From Terebella lapidaria (taxonomy: Eukaryota > Annelida > Polychaeta > Terebellida > Terebellidae), in assembly GCA_949152475.1 (NCBI GenBank), contig OX424570.1:6436181-6500180 (forward strand): 64,000 nt of DNA, in the 5' to 3' direction. Shown here piece by piece: positions 31,341 through 44,000 of the stretch. The translations under genes were made by a program, and so were the position numbers. Under the pieces are notes generated by a model. The model was not told the DNA's origin, ran no database searches, and saw only the letters and a list, made by a program, of their open reading frames with translations. Position 1 is the stretch's first letter. Each line of letters begins with the position of its first letter.

Positions 31341-34287
31341 TTTTTTCTTTGCGTTTTATTTATTCGAGTGTACACAACACATTAAAATTTCCAATATGAC
31401 TGTGCTCGCACTCTAGTTTACATTTGTACATGAAAACGACACATAGCATTTGAATTTGTAAACAGACATTATGTAACATGGGCTGCATACAGCAAAATAC
31501 AATCTGTTTTAAGTACATATTCAACATTTATGTACATAACTGACATTTATTGAATGAGTTAACCCACCAATATTTCACAATGCCATCATCATTATGGCCG
31601 CGTGTATCGAAGATATTTTTTAACAACCAGTAGCATACATATTGTAACAAATTGTTTGTCCTTAACATATTCGAAACAAGTACTTTGAATAAATCTTTTG
31701 ATATAACTTGAAACAATATGGGTCTTCTGAGTAGGCAAGACCTTCATTTATGCCCTAATTTTGTAACATTCAAAACAATATGGACTTACCTTTTTTTCTA
31801 GTATGATATTACATCTCAAATGTACATAAATCTCACTAGAAAGAAAAATATCGAAGAAAGTTGAAAAAAATATCTTATCTACTTGGCTCCAAGGTCGCGA
31901 TTGCTCAAGCAAATTTTATCTATATTTAGAGCTTGGGAACATCTCCGAAGAATTTTCCCATTTCCAGCGGCGGGGGAAATGCCATGAAGAAATGGGATGA
32001 AAAATATGGTTGGGGCAGGAGGGAGAGGCCAAACTGTATTTTTGGAGTATGACTAAGCCAATAAGATGCACCTTGCTTTGATGCAGGAGTTCAGTTTTTC
32101 CTCGGGCACTTGAACGATTATGTTCATTCACAGAAGTGCGATCAGATCTATGATCATATTGGCTCGACAGAGCAGCAAATGTTTGATCGACTTATCAATG
32201 ATTTGCACGTCAGAATTTCTGTGAACCAATATCGGCCCTGGCCCTTTGGATTAGCAATGACATAATGAACAAATGTTATCTGCCGAGATAATTCACGAAA
32301 GAATTGCCACAAGAAAGAGTCGCAGATTGTGCGGCAGATGCAATAAATACACTGAATTATTAGTTGTATACTCAGATACAATCAGATTCTAAATGTCTGG
32401 CCAACGTTAACCCATTGCCCCCTTCCGTGTAAATTTTAGTTAGTAACTGAACACAGAATTTACAGTACAGATTTTATGGATGAATCCTTCTGTACCATCT
32501 GCACAAGTTTAGAATTACTGATTTGGCTCTGGTTCTTCGTGGGGCAAAAACCGAATTGGTTTTCCATAAATAACATGGAGTGTTTAACAGCAAAGGCTTC
32601 TGGCCAATATTTTCTGTATTTTGTTCGGTGGGCTTGCCGTTTGCGTCTTTCTCTTTAAACACAACCTGCAAATTTGCACACAAGGCATCCGTTTGTCGGA
32701 ACAAAACACTTTCACTCAGCGGAACTAACTCCGCTAATCCCTAACAAACACATATCATATGTACACTAGAATACAATAGCACAGTATTACAAAGACCCCT
32801 TTGTTGTGAGTGAACAAGACTGTTGAGTATTTTCCCGACAAGGCAGTGTACAAAACTAGACATATAAATCACATAAATTATTACATCTCAAAGCTATCAA
32901 AAGCACCATTATATTATGTACAAGTATTTTCATATCACATGTATATCATGTGATACGATTTGGAACACTTTGAAACTGTATGCATGTACAGATTTGGTGT
33001 ATATTTTTTACGACTCAGTATGTTTTATGTATACAAGAAAAACAATAATTTGTACATTTTTTTTTCCAAGCTCAGATCAAACAGGCAAAGAGATATTAAT
33101 TACAAATCCGTCAAAAAGGTGAAAAAGTATGTTATCATCTTCACCAATATCTTGACCTTTTCTCCCTTTCATCTCTTATGTTCCTCTCCATCTCATAATA
33201 AATACGCCCTGATATTTTTTGGCACCGTTTTTTTTCTTCTATCCAAGCTTATATATCTATTTCCCAACACAAGAAGTTGGCCATGAAAACAAACAATTAT
33301 AGGCATATTCTTGGAAGCTTGGAGGCGAGACTTCTGCCAACAATTGCCCAACGGAAGCATCTACATATCGCATTATTATCTCAAGTCTGGCCGCAAAATT
33401 TGCGCTGGTCGCTATAGCGATATATATCTTTTTGCGTCTATAGCCGATAGCCAGATCTCCGAATGTATATATAGAAAGCCTGTGAGGTTTTTCGATACGT
33501 ATTAACATTGCCAAAATGTAACAAGCAGATATATACAATAATTGAAGAAGACATTTTGATTTCATACTCATTCAAACATAATTTTCATCATATATATTAC
33601 ACCTACTATATCTTCAAGGGAACACATTTCGGGTAGAGCACCATTCAAATCTGGTAAAAATATGGACATCCAAAATATACAATACAGTTGTGGGCAAGCT
33701 ATATATCGAAAAGTAGCACCCATATTAGTGGCTTGTCCATCGCACTGTATACAAAGCTAATAAATTTGATTGTACACACAATAACATTTGAATTGTAACA
33801 AAACCATAACTGGCATTGAACCTGATATAATGTGTGATCTTTCTTCCATCATAATCTTCAGGCAAATCTATCCGGTGAAGACTATCATATATTTTTGTTT
33901 GTTTTCGTGAAAACACAAAACAATTTGTTGCTTCAATTGAGTGTACTGGCCAACGAAATATACTATTACATCAACAAAATAGCAAGTGGTGATCGAAATA
34001 TATATCTGATCAAAAATGAAACTGAAAAACAGTGTACATATTTACATTGAGTTATCACTACATGTTTATATGAGTATAATTATTCATAATCTTTTCATAT
34101 ATCATGTCACAGTGGCATTTATGAATGTACAGTTCCATATAATACAAAATATTTATACATTTATATAAATATAAAGCTATCGACAACAGCAACACACATA
34201 AAAGAGACATCTCCTCAAAAATCAAACCTGAAACATGCAATACATGTTAGAACTTAAGTGAACACCAATAATGAAACCGAAAGTACC
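31341..34287 (-). other. 3'UTR of the minus-strand giant gene (2.9 kb)
   Basis: AT-rich and without coding signal. On the minus strand AATAAA occurs at 31364-31355 (overlapping copies), at 31334-31329 and at 31551-31546, so cleavage is likely near 31340 or alternatively near 31530. The extent is inferred. Confidence 0.5.
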
Positions 34288-35073
34288 TCAGTGTCGACGC
34301 CACTTCGGACTCGGTGGCTGTTGTAAGTCCGTCTTTTTGGCTTGGGACAGGTTCGGATCCGATCCTGACATTTGTTTCAAATTTCGCGAAATTCCCTGGT
34401 TCTCGCTAACACTCTTCGCAACATCCACCGGAATCTGTTCCGACGAGGCCGATCGTTGTGGGTCTTGCGCTCGCATAAATGGCACGGTTTTGGACTCGAA
34501 GGATTTGACAAGGTCTTTAAATGAGGGAGAGTCGAGTGGTTTATCGTCACCTCCCTTGCGGACGATCTCTTTGGTAACGATCTCCCGTTTATGTAATTGT
34601 TCTGTTCGCATCACAGTTCTTGTCACTACGGACTTGTCATCAGATTTCTGCATCACTGTTTTTTCCGTCTGTGACTTTGACACAGTGACTTTCTTGGGTT
34701 TTCCCAAAACCTGTGCCCCTGGAACGCTGTATTCCTGTTGCGAATGACCACTTGAAGAGTCCTCATTCTCGGATATATTATCGCAGAAGTCAGAGAAGTC
34801 CAGTGTTTCTGGGGAGGACGGCCTTGCCAGGTTCGATCGGACCAAACCATCTAGTGTGATGTCCGTTGCGTCTGTCATTTCTCCGTCGCTGAGTTCAAAG
34901 TGATCTCCGACGGCTCTCCTTGGCGGGGGCGAGAGGAAACCTCGTTCCGCGGGAGACAGTCGCATCCTGTCAAGGAGACTCATCGGGCTCTTCCCTGGTA
35001 TCGGAGGGGACAGTAGACCGCCAGACGGTCCTCTTGCCTGGATCTTCACGGAAGGGACCGCCATCTTGAAGAC
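34288..35073 (-). CDS. Giant gene, last coding exon
   Basis: 786 nt including TGA at 34290-34288, 261 aa. The phase-0 acceptor is at CATCTCATGAAG|GTCTTC; a second AG nine bases on (start 35064) would drop three residues. It encodes AVPSVKIQARGPSGGLLSPP, two proline-rich SPP motifs, an acidic LSDGEMTDATDITLDG, and a C-terminus ending SPKWRRH. It is rich in predicted phosphosites. The polypyrimidine tract is weak, so the exact start is uncertain. No family is recognised. Confidence 0.75.
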   Translation of the reverse strand, partial: VFKMAVPSVKIQARGPSGGLLSPPIPGKSPMSLLDRMRLSPAERGFLSPPPRRAVGDHFELSDGEMTDATDITLDGLVRSNLARPSSPETLDFSDFCDNISENEDSSSGHSQQEYSVPGAQVLGKPKKVTVSKSQTEKTVMQKSDDKSVVTRTVMRTEQLHKREIVTKEIVRKGGDDKPLDSPSFKDLVKSFESKTVPFMRAQDPQRSASSEQIPVDVAKSVSENQGISRNLKQMSGSDPNLSQAKKTDLQQPPSPKWRRH

Positions 35074-38000
35074 CTTCATGAGATGGTGAGCGACATTGAC
35101 ATTCACTTACTACCATTTTCAATATATCTTGACACTCATTCTCAACAACAACTACTGCAGCTTTGAGCAACTATGGGCATGAGCATTTTCATAATATGAC
35201 AAATATAGATAACTAGTGTAGGATAGATATAAAGTCTTACCATATAACAGCCAAATTACAGAATCATGAAGTACAGAAAATTCACATTTACCGTGCAATG
35301 ATTCACTGACCTTCTCGTGTGTTGACTTCTGGTTGAGGGTCATCTTCTGTTTCTGCGAGACATCAGAGACTTGTTTGACCATGACTTGTGACTTCTGCGG
35401 CCCTTTGTCTTGTGACCTCTCGATCTTGGTGGTGGACGACGACTCGCTCTGGTGTTTCGTTACCGTGACAACGGGAGGGCTCTCAGGTTGAACATCATTA
35501 GTTGACGGTGCCACTTGCCGAGTTGGAGCAGGTTTCGGTGCCTGTTGAATTTGTGGCTGGGCCTCTTTGGGTTCAGGTTTTGAGGGAGCTGAGACGGGAA
35601 CTCTAGTGGAGGATACCATCTCAATCTGCGTCGTTCTCCGCTGTGTGGTCGACTGGGTTTCCGGCGATTTTTGCACGACACTCTTCACGTCTTTCAAAAC
35701 GAAATGTTTGCCTTTTGGTGACGTTGGCTGGGAAGTTGACAGATCTGACGTAGGACTCTTCACTGTTCCCCTCGATGATGTCTTTGAGCTAGAGTCGGAA
35801 GTTGGAGAGGACACACCTGAACTGGAGTGTGATATTCTTGACTCCGCAGTTGACTGCTTCTTGTAGGCAGGGCTGTATCGTTCAGTGTTGACTGGCGGTG
35901 ATGTGGCTGGTTGTTGTCTCGGAACTTCTGTACCTTTGGATGGCTGTGACTTCTTTGTGATTGGCACGATGGTGTATGACGGTGCTTTCTCTTCAGTTGT
36001 TCTTGTTGTATTCTGAGTGGAGCTTGTTTGCACTGATGAAAATGTGTTTTGGTTTTGTGGCTTGCTTCGGATGACTGGCAACTCGAATTTAGCCTGTTTT
36101 ACAGGCTCCGAAATCTTTGGTTCATGACGTATAGCAGAAGTTTGATGTTCACTCTTCTGAGGTAGTGTTGTCTGTTGTTGCCGTTGAGTCAGAACACTTT
36201 GACTCAGCTTGAACTTATGATCCTTAGCTTCCACTGGAGCTGGCTGCCTCATGTCCACTGGCTTCCTACCATCACTGAAGTCCGTCCCAGAAATAGGTCT
36301 TGACTCGGAAAAGAACTGTGCCCGTCTAGCTGCATTGATTGCAGTCACATCTGGAGCAGAGGATCTTGTATGCGGTGGTATACCTTGGGGCCACTGGTCT
36401 TTCTCTGGTGCCTTGAAAGCAAACTCAACTTTTACTTCTTGGCCGTCCTCTGATCCCTCGAGTGGCGGCTCATGCCACGATCTCCTGTACCTTTTCTGGA
36501 TGTTCTGGTCCACTCCCTGGGAATCTTGAGTCTCTATAGTTGCAGGGTGGGTGATTTCAATCTTCTCTCCTTCCCTTGTTGTGGTATGCTTACTGATGCG
36601 AGACACCGCCCATGCCTTACTGCGATCTTCCACTGTGGCTTGCGACTCGTTGCCAGGTGGTGCATAGTATCGGCCCACGGCAGCTGGCTGTAACTGTGGC
36701 AGATCAGGCCGTTTTGGACCCTCATACCTCTGCTGTGTTACAGGTTTCTGTTCAGAGACTTGTGTAGACTGCTGAATGACTACCTTTTGATGTGTGGAAG
36801 GTTGGGCTTGGAAAGCGGGAACTGTCGGTTTCACTGGCGATGATGGCTTGCCACTGTCTTTCGGCTCGTAGGAAAGAGATGACACTCTTGTCGGTGGGGC
36901 TGGCTTCACTGAAGCCACAGGTTTTGGTTCGGCAATTTTCCTCAAGTCAGGTTTCCGGTACTGTTGGATCTCTTGTAGATGTTGTTGCCAGTGTTGGGCT
37001 CGGGGGTCCTGGGTCTGTCTTGGTTGACTTGGCTTGGTGGATTCCTGCGGTGGTCGGTCCTTGCGAGGTGCCAGGTAGCTCTGCTGTGGCGGTTGGTTAT
37101 TTTGCTGGGGCAGTTTGAAGACGAAGGTGTGAGGTGGCAGGTCTTTTGTGGCAGGTTTTGTTTCTTGCTGTGCGTAGCCCATATTTGGAGGGTAGTACTG
37201 GTTTCTATACCGTGCAGGATCTCTGTTCACGTCACGGTCGGAATTTGGATCACTGAAGCTCAAGTCATGATCACTGTCAAAGTTGCCATCGGGTGGAGAG
37301 GTGCGATGACCATCTGGTCCTGAACTGCTGTGACTAGCGTCGCTCTCACTCTGCTCCATGTAACCAGAATCTGCCGAGTGCTTCAGCAACCGCATCTTCG
37401 ACTTCATCTCATTTCGCATCTTCACGGTTCTAGGCGTCTGCTGTTTCTTTGGCTTCTGTGCATACTTTGAGTACTTTGGATTATCCGTGACCAGGTCGCC
37501 TTGTGCATTGTAGTTATCACCAAAGACGGATGCTTCAGTCAGATCTGGCGCACTCTGTGTATGAACCAGTGGCTGGCTGAAGTGCTCCACCATGTGGGCG
37601 ATACCCTTAGACAGGGAAGCTCTGTCAACATCTTTCTGTTGGTTTGGCCCAAGCGAGTGACTCCTCTCCACCTTCTGCTTGGTGTCTTTCTGTTCAGGTC
37701 TGCTCCTGGATCCTCTATCCAGCGACTGGGATCTGTTTCTCAGACTCTGACCTCCCCTCATCACGTAGTACTTGTCAGGGAGCTCTGCCACAACAGGTGA
37801 CACATCCTTTCTCAGCTGTCGATACGCCATATCGTCATGGTACTTGTCCGCTTGTTTCTCAGGTCGTATTCTCATTCTGCTCCTTGCAGCTTCTGTTGTT
37901 CTCTCATTGAGATAATCCGTTGAAGTTGGTGACTTAGTACTTAGTACCTTTGGGTCGAGGTCGACTGATCCAGGAGACTTAGCTCTTAGCATGTGACGAT

Positions 38001-41000
38001 ACCTCATGTCATCGAGGACCGCATCGGGGGTTTTCGATCGCCCCCTTCGGACGAGACTCTCTACAGATTGTGAGGGAGATACAGTAGGTGACTTCGCCAG
38101 GTAACTCATTGTCGTTGACTCTGGGAGGTCAGGTTGGCTGCCCGTACTTTGTGGACGATTACGGCGTCTGTATGCCATATCGTCTTTCACTTTCCTGGGG
38201 TAGGATGACCTGTTACCAGTTCTACTCTGCGAGGTTCCTGAATCTGAAGGGGCAGCCGGATAGTTGGCCTGGCGTTCATCTTTTGAGCTATCTGCAGCTC
38301 TTTTCCCAATTTGGTTGAAGCCAAGTTCTGAGGCTCTCGTTGAATCTTCTTCGATCCATTTCTTGGCATATTCCAGACTTGGGTTCTCCTCATTCCGCTG
38401 CAAGTCTTCCAGCATTTTCACATTGGTGATTGACAGGCGTTTGACATTTGGTGCATCAGAGTCTGAAGGGTCAAGGTTGTTGCCCTGATGTGCCTGAATT
38501 CTCGCTAGGTATTCCCGCTTTTCAGCATGCTCTATAATATCTTCGCTGTCCAAGTTGAGATTCTCGTATGTTCTCTCCAAATCAGTCAAAACGTCAAAGA
38601 TGTTGGACCTCTTCCTTGCCTGACCATCTTTATACGACACGTAGTGTAGCAGTCTCTCATCATTATCCTCATCTTGTACTGTGGAGGCAGACACCATCTG
38701 CGGCCGTGGCCCAGGTAAGGCCTGATCCTTTGCCGAGAAGATATCAGACTTCAGCTCTGATACCTTTCGCTCTGGACGGTCTAGCACCTTCTCTAGTTCT
38801 TGTTTGAAGGTGGGCTTAGTGAGAGAGTCAACATTGGAGCCAAAGAGGTTCTGTTTGATTTCTGATACACTGATCTTTGGCTGTTCCTCAGCCTCACGAA
38901 GATCATCCTTAGATCTACTCAGCTTCACCACGACTTCAGATGCCAGCTTGGGTTCGCCCTTCTCGACATGGATTTGGAGGCCATATGAGAGTGCGGACTT
39001 CTGGATGACTGGAGAATGATTGCTGTCTGAGCTACCTTTGCGATTTCTGATCACATTGGGGTCAACGTAGTCGCTGTCAAAAGACCTCTGAGACAGGAGA
39101 GTTTTATCAACATCGTCCACGCTGGAAGCTTGGGTCTGTGCCTTGTACTTCTCCTGGGTTCTTTTCACATGCTCCTCGTATTGGCTGCTGGCCCTCGACT
39201 GATGAGGTGATTTCTCATGGGGAGACGAGAGCTGCCTCTCCAGCGGAATAGTGGACATCTGTGGCTTCTCCTTGCAGTAGGTCTGAACCTTCTCATCATA
39301 AGTTTTGAATGGTTGTTTTTGTTTCTGTGATGCTTTGTTATCTGCAACGGCTACAATAGCAAAAGACCTAGTTAGATCTTTCTGCTGTTCGGTAGCTGGT
39401 TGGTTTGACTTCAATTGGGTTGACTGTTCTTGACTTCTCAATGGTTTCATTGCATCAACTTCATTGATTCTACTGCTCCATGACTTGTGCATGACTTCAC
39501 TGCTTCTATCGCTCTCCGGTTTGCGGTATGCCTTATCTGGCATGACAGGATGCTGAGCAGGTTGCATGTCCTTGTTCACTTTGGGAAGATGATCATAGGA
39601 ACTCGACATGAGCTGAGTTTGGTACCGTGACTGTTTCGTCTGAGGGTATGCTTGGTCCTGCACTTCCCACCGCAGTGGTTGATCAGACTTCGGTGGAGTT
39701 TTTGGTGGACCAGGCTGATCTCTATCCAAGTTGTGTCCTGAATAAGGCTTGGGATTCTTCTCTCTATACCTCACTCCATCTTTCAGGAACTGGAAGTCTT
39801 CTTGTGAGCGCCAGTCCTTCATCCCCTCGTGCCGACTTGGATGCAGGGAATCACCTGTATCTAACTTGGACTGTGGGCCAAGATCATAGAAAGTAGAAGA
39901 GGCAGGTCGCCTATTCTCCTTACCCTCTGATGGGGCCAAATTCCTCGGCTGCACTTGGTGGTCTGACTGGGTGTCACTCAAACTAGGACTAGACGCTAGC
40001 ATACCCTGTGGAGTCAGTCGCAGGACTAAACCATACTCCTCATGTCTGGGCGACTGCACTTCACCATGTAGCATCTTATTCTGGATCTGGTGTAGTTCAG
40101 TCTGTGATTTGCTGATTGGAGTGAGTCTCTCTGGTTTAGGAGGAGCAGTCTTTAGTTCCTGACGTCTGTCGACCCACACTGAGTCATCCTTCTGCTTCGG
40201 CTGCGGATGATCTCCGTCTTCTCTGTCATACATTGTGTTGTAGTTCCAGTGAGATGGTTCTTGAGGAGTGAAGTCTTCCCGCTTTGGCATGGGTGGCTTG
40301 GCGGAGACCTGCACAACTTCTGTAGTTTGATAGTTTGGTCTTTGTGTAACCGGTTTCTGTTTTCGCTGATGTTTCAACTCAGCATGTACTGATTGGAGTT
40401 TCTCAAAGATCTTCATCTTATCATCAACAGATCTCCATTCATCTTCTTGACTCTTATCTTGTGAAGAAGGAGTGAGGTCAACTTGGGTTGAATGTGTCAC
40501 TGGTGGAACCCGGGAACTTTCTGGTATTTTAAACTGCGGCATATATCTCTGGTCTTTTGCAGGTTTTTCTGGAATCACGACCTCAGATTTGAAGCTGGTT
40601 GTTCCCTGTGGCTTGCCGAGACTAGAACTCTTCTGGCTCCCTGGGAAGTACTGATCGAGTTCTCGGGAACTCTCCGTTGATAGTTGAGAAGCACTTCTCT
40701 CATGTTGGATATGCAGTGGCAAATGCAGAGAGTGCGTGAAGTTCCCCGGGGGTGGTACCGGTGAAGATTGCATGGGCTGTGTCAGGTATGTTTGTTGACG
40801 TCCCGGTGCTGACTTTCGTTGATCCAATGATGCTGCTTTCTTGGACTCCTGTGGGCTGTAGCTGGGCGGTGTTTCCGCGTAGAATGCATCTTGGCGTTTG
40901 TGGTGTATTTTCCGCAGGATATACTCGTAATCATCTGGTGGGATGATCCTTGACCTGTGCTCTCGATGCTGCTCATCACCACTGGTTCCGCTTGTGCTCT

Positions 41001-44000
41001 CACGTTCCGACAATTTCCGAGCGTATGCTCTCTTGTAGTCTTCAAATTTCTTCTGTTCTTCTTCCATGAGAACCTTGGCATCATAGTTCTTCTTGGCCAC
41101 CTCTTTCTCCGGCATTGGAACATTCTCGTTGTATTTGTGTAGTGGCTTTGGAACATACCACACTGGGCTTGTAGGGGTGACAGGTTGTGAGCCGTCAGAT
41201 TTTGAATCTTGCGGCTGGCATTTCAACCTTGTCAGATTATCCCTGGGTCTTTGGTTTTGAGCTGAATTCAAGGGAGCACTTGGCAATGCTTGTTCTGTAG
41301 ATTGTCTCTGCTTGTTCACATAAGACTCAAAGATCTGTGTTGCTGTTGCCTGGATAGATGCTCGACTCTGTTCCTGGCGATTCTTCTCTTGGCGTAGCTT
41401 GTTGAGGCGTTGTCTCGCTTCGATCAAGTTCTGCCTCATGTACTGATTAACATCAACCTTCTCACCATGTGGTGAATCAACGGACAAGTCCACAGCATCA
41501 TAGATATTCTCGAAAGATGAACTGATGTTCTTGTAATCCTCAAGAGCCATGCGTTGGTCCTGTCCAGGTTGATAAAAACCTTGAGACTCGATACTTCGAT
41601 CTGGATCGTCTTCCAAGCTGAGGAAGTCAAACTGTGACCTTTGACCTTGTCGCTGTTGTCCTTGACCTTGACCTTGCCTTCCTGGGGAAGTCTTCAAGGG
41701 TTTCACTACATGTGGCGAGAGTCTAGTGTTCTGTATGGCACTAACCCTTGGAGACAAGTCACTCTGGATCCTGGCAGATCGACCCTGTTCCTCGTACCTA
41801 ATATCTTCCTGAGAATATGTTCGACCTGGTCCCAGTTGGGACGCAGGTTTATCTCCGTGTTTCCTTGCGTCTTTCCTTCTAGACAGAGCGAGGCTTTCCT
41901 CCGATGTACTCTCTAGTGCTCGCCTTCTCCTCTGGAGCTCTTGAAACTGTTCCAGCTTCTCTTGAACCAAGTCACTGTTGTGTCGAACATTTGTTTTGAC
42001 TGACTTTCCGTTTGACTGTGTGGGGTTGCTCATGCGACGAGGGGAACGTCTATTTCTAGGAGAGTTGAGTTTTTTACGAAGGCTCGGACTCTCGAACCCT
42101 TGTTTGAACTTCCCAGTCGCCAAATCCTCATCTGCAGTGTCATTCAGTGCATTGCCGCGTATCTCTTGTGACAGCCTTCTCTCTGAACGCTTTTTTCTGC
42201 GTACATGCAGTGGGTTTTTCCGCCAAACCTTCGGAATATCATCTCCAGAACTTGAATCGGTCCCATCCTCTTCCAAATCACTTCTTGGTCTGAGTTTTCC
42301 ATTGACAACCTCTGTTTCCATGGTAATATCATCAGTGTCTACATGTCGCAGCCAGTCTTCCTCAATGTAGCACCGCTTGAAGGCCCGTTTTTCGCCTGAG
42401 CCCTTTCTTGTGAAGAGAATGCCGACGTCGAAGTCATGGATGTCCGGGAAGAAGTGATGTGTGTTCCAGTCGTATCGTCTGCGGTTGGAGCAAGGGTGCT
42501 GGCTGTGGTAACTGTCACCGTGGGACTTCAAGCTGTCCTCAGCACTCTGCAAAACACAAAGAAAAGGAAGGAAACATTACTTTTTGGCTATAATACTTTG
42601 TACATTGTATTGACATATTCAATACAAAATATATGAAACCGAATGATCAAATATTGACTTCAGTGAAGGCCATTATGGGACATCATTAATTTTTACTTTG
42701 TAAGATATACTGATGATAGAACCCACAAACTATGATGTATGAAATTTTTGCAGAGAACATAATCCATTAAAATTGCCGACCCCAGCCACAAGAAACCTTC
42801 AATATTGAACATAAAAGATGTTTGCCGGAGAGGCGACTGATGACAAAAAGTGACCTTGAATAGTAGTGATTAGCTGTCATCTCAAGAGTCAAATATCACT
42901 CGGAAGAACAGGTCTTTACATAGAATTTTTATCTTGCACTCTGAACAGTGATGGGACATATTTTGTCAGGGCTGATAATGTGACTATGTGGCATTGTACG
43001 TGTTGTACCGAACATACAATGTACATAATACATGACAGTATAATATACTAGTCGAATACAAAACCTCAAGATTTCAAAAGAGACACATAGGAAGAAATAT
43101 TTCATAGACATCTAGAACAAAAATATTCAAATATAATTGAGCTACCTGTATGTAATTAGCAAAAGCTCCGATGGTTATCATCCTTCCTGTTCTTAGTATC
43201 TTATTAACTTCATAATATTGACATTTGATGGACTTGGCAAGTATACAGCAAGATTACGACCATGAGCGAACTATCAGATAGACTACACTGCAATAATAAG
43301 ATTTTACCCATGATCCAGTAGGATATAAGATTATACTTCCTGGCAAAATAAGCATTCGTTCTAACATTATCATACGAGGCGAAAAGTAATTGTACCAAAT
43401 TGTTCCAAACACAATATAAGTTACTCCAACTAAGCAATAAATCTGATTTTTGACACACAAAACAGCACTAGTTTTTCAGATAGGATTAATGTATTTCATT
43501 TGGATTTGAATGGGATGATTCAAGACATAGGTTCAGCTTTTCCTTTAATTTTTTTTCACTGCACTTTATGTTCAAACATGCGAAACACATGAGCCATTGC
43601 TTCAAAGAAAACAGAAGTTAAATCAGCAAACAGTCGATATATAAACAGAAATAGTAGAAGTGTTAATCTCGAACAACCTTGAAGTCTGAAATCAAACAAA
43701 CGGGCGATTTATTGACTGACAACCAAAGATTTGCTGTGAGTATTTCCTTTTTATCTTCTTTGAATCTGTTTGTGCTGTTTCATTCAGGGCTATAAAAATA
43801 TTCCTAAACATTTGTGAACTGCAGTAAATCTTGCATTTGTAAAAATTGGGCAGAAATACATTGATATATATATATTATTACACAATTTATTATCAACATC
43901 GTTAACAAAGTTTATATGTTTATAACACAAATCTGTGTATTAACTTCTATTTGGTAAACTCCTGATTATTTTTTTTGCTTGAGGAGAAGTCTGTAGTACT

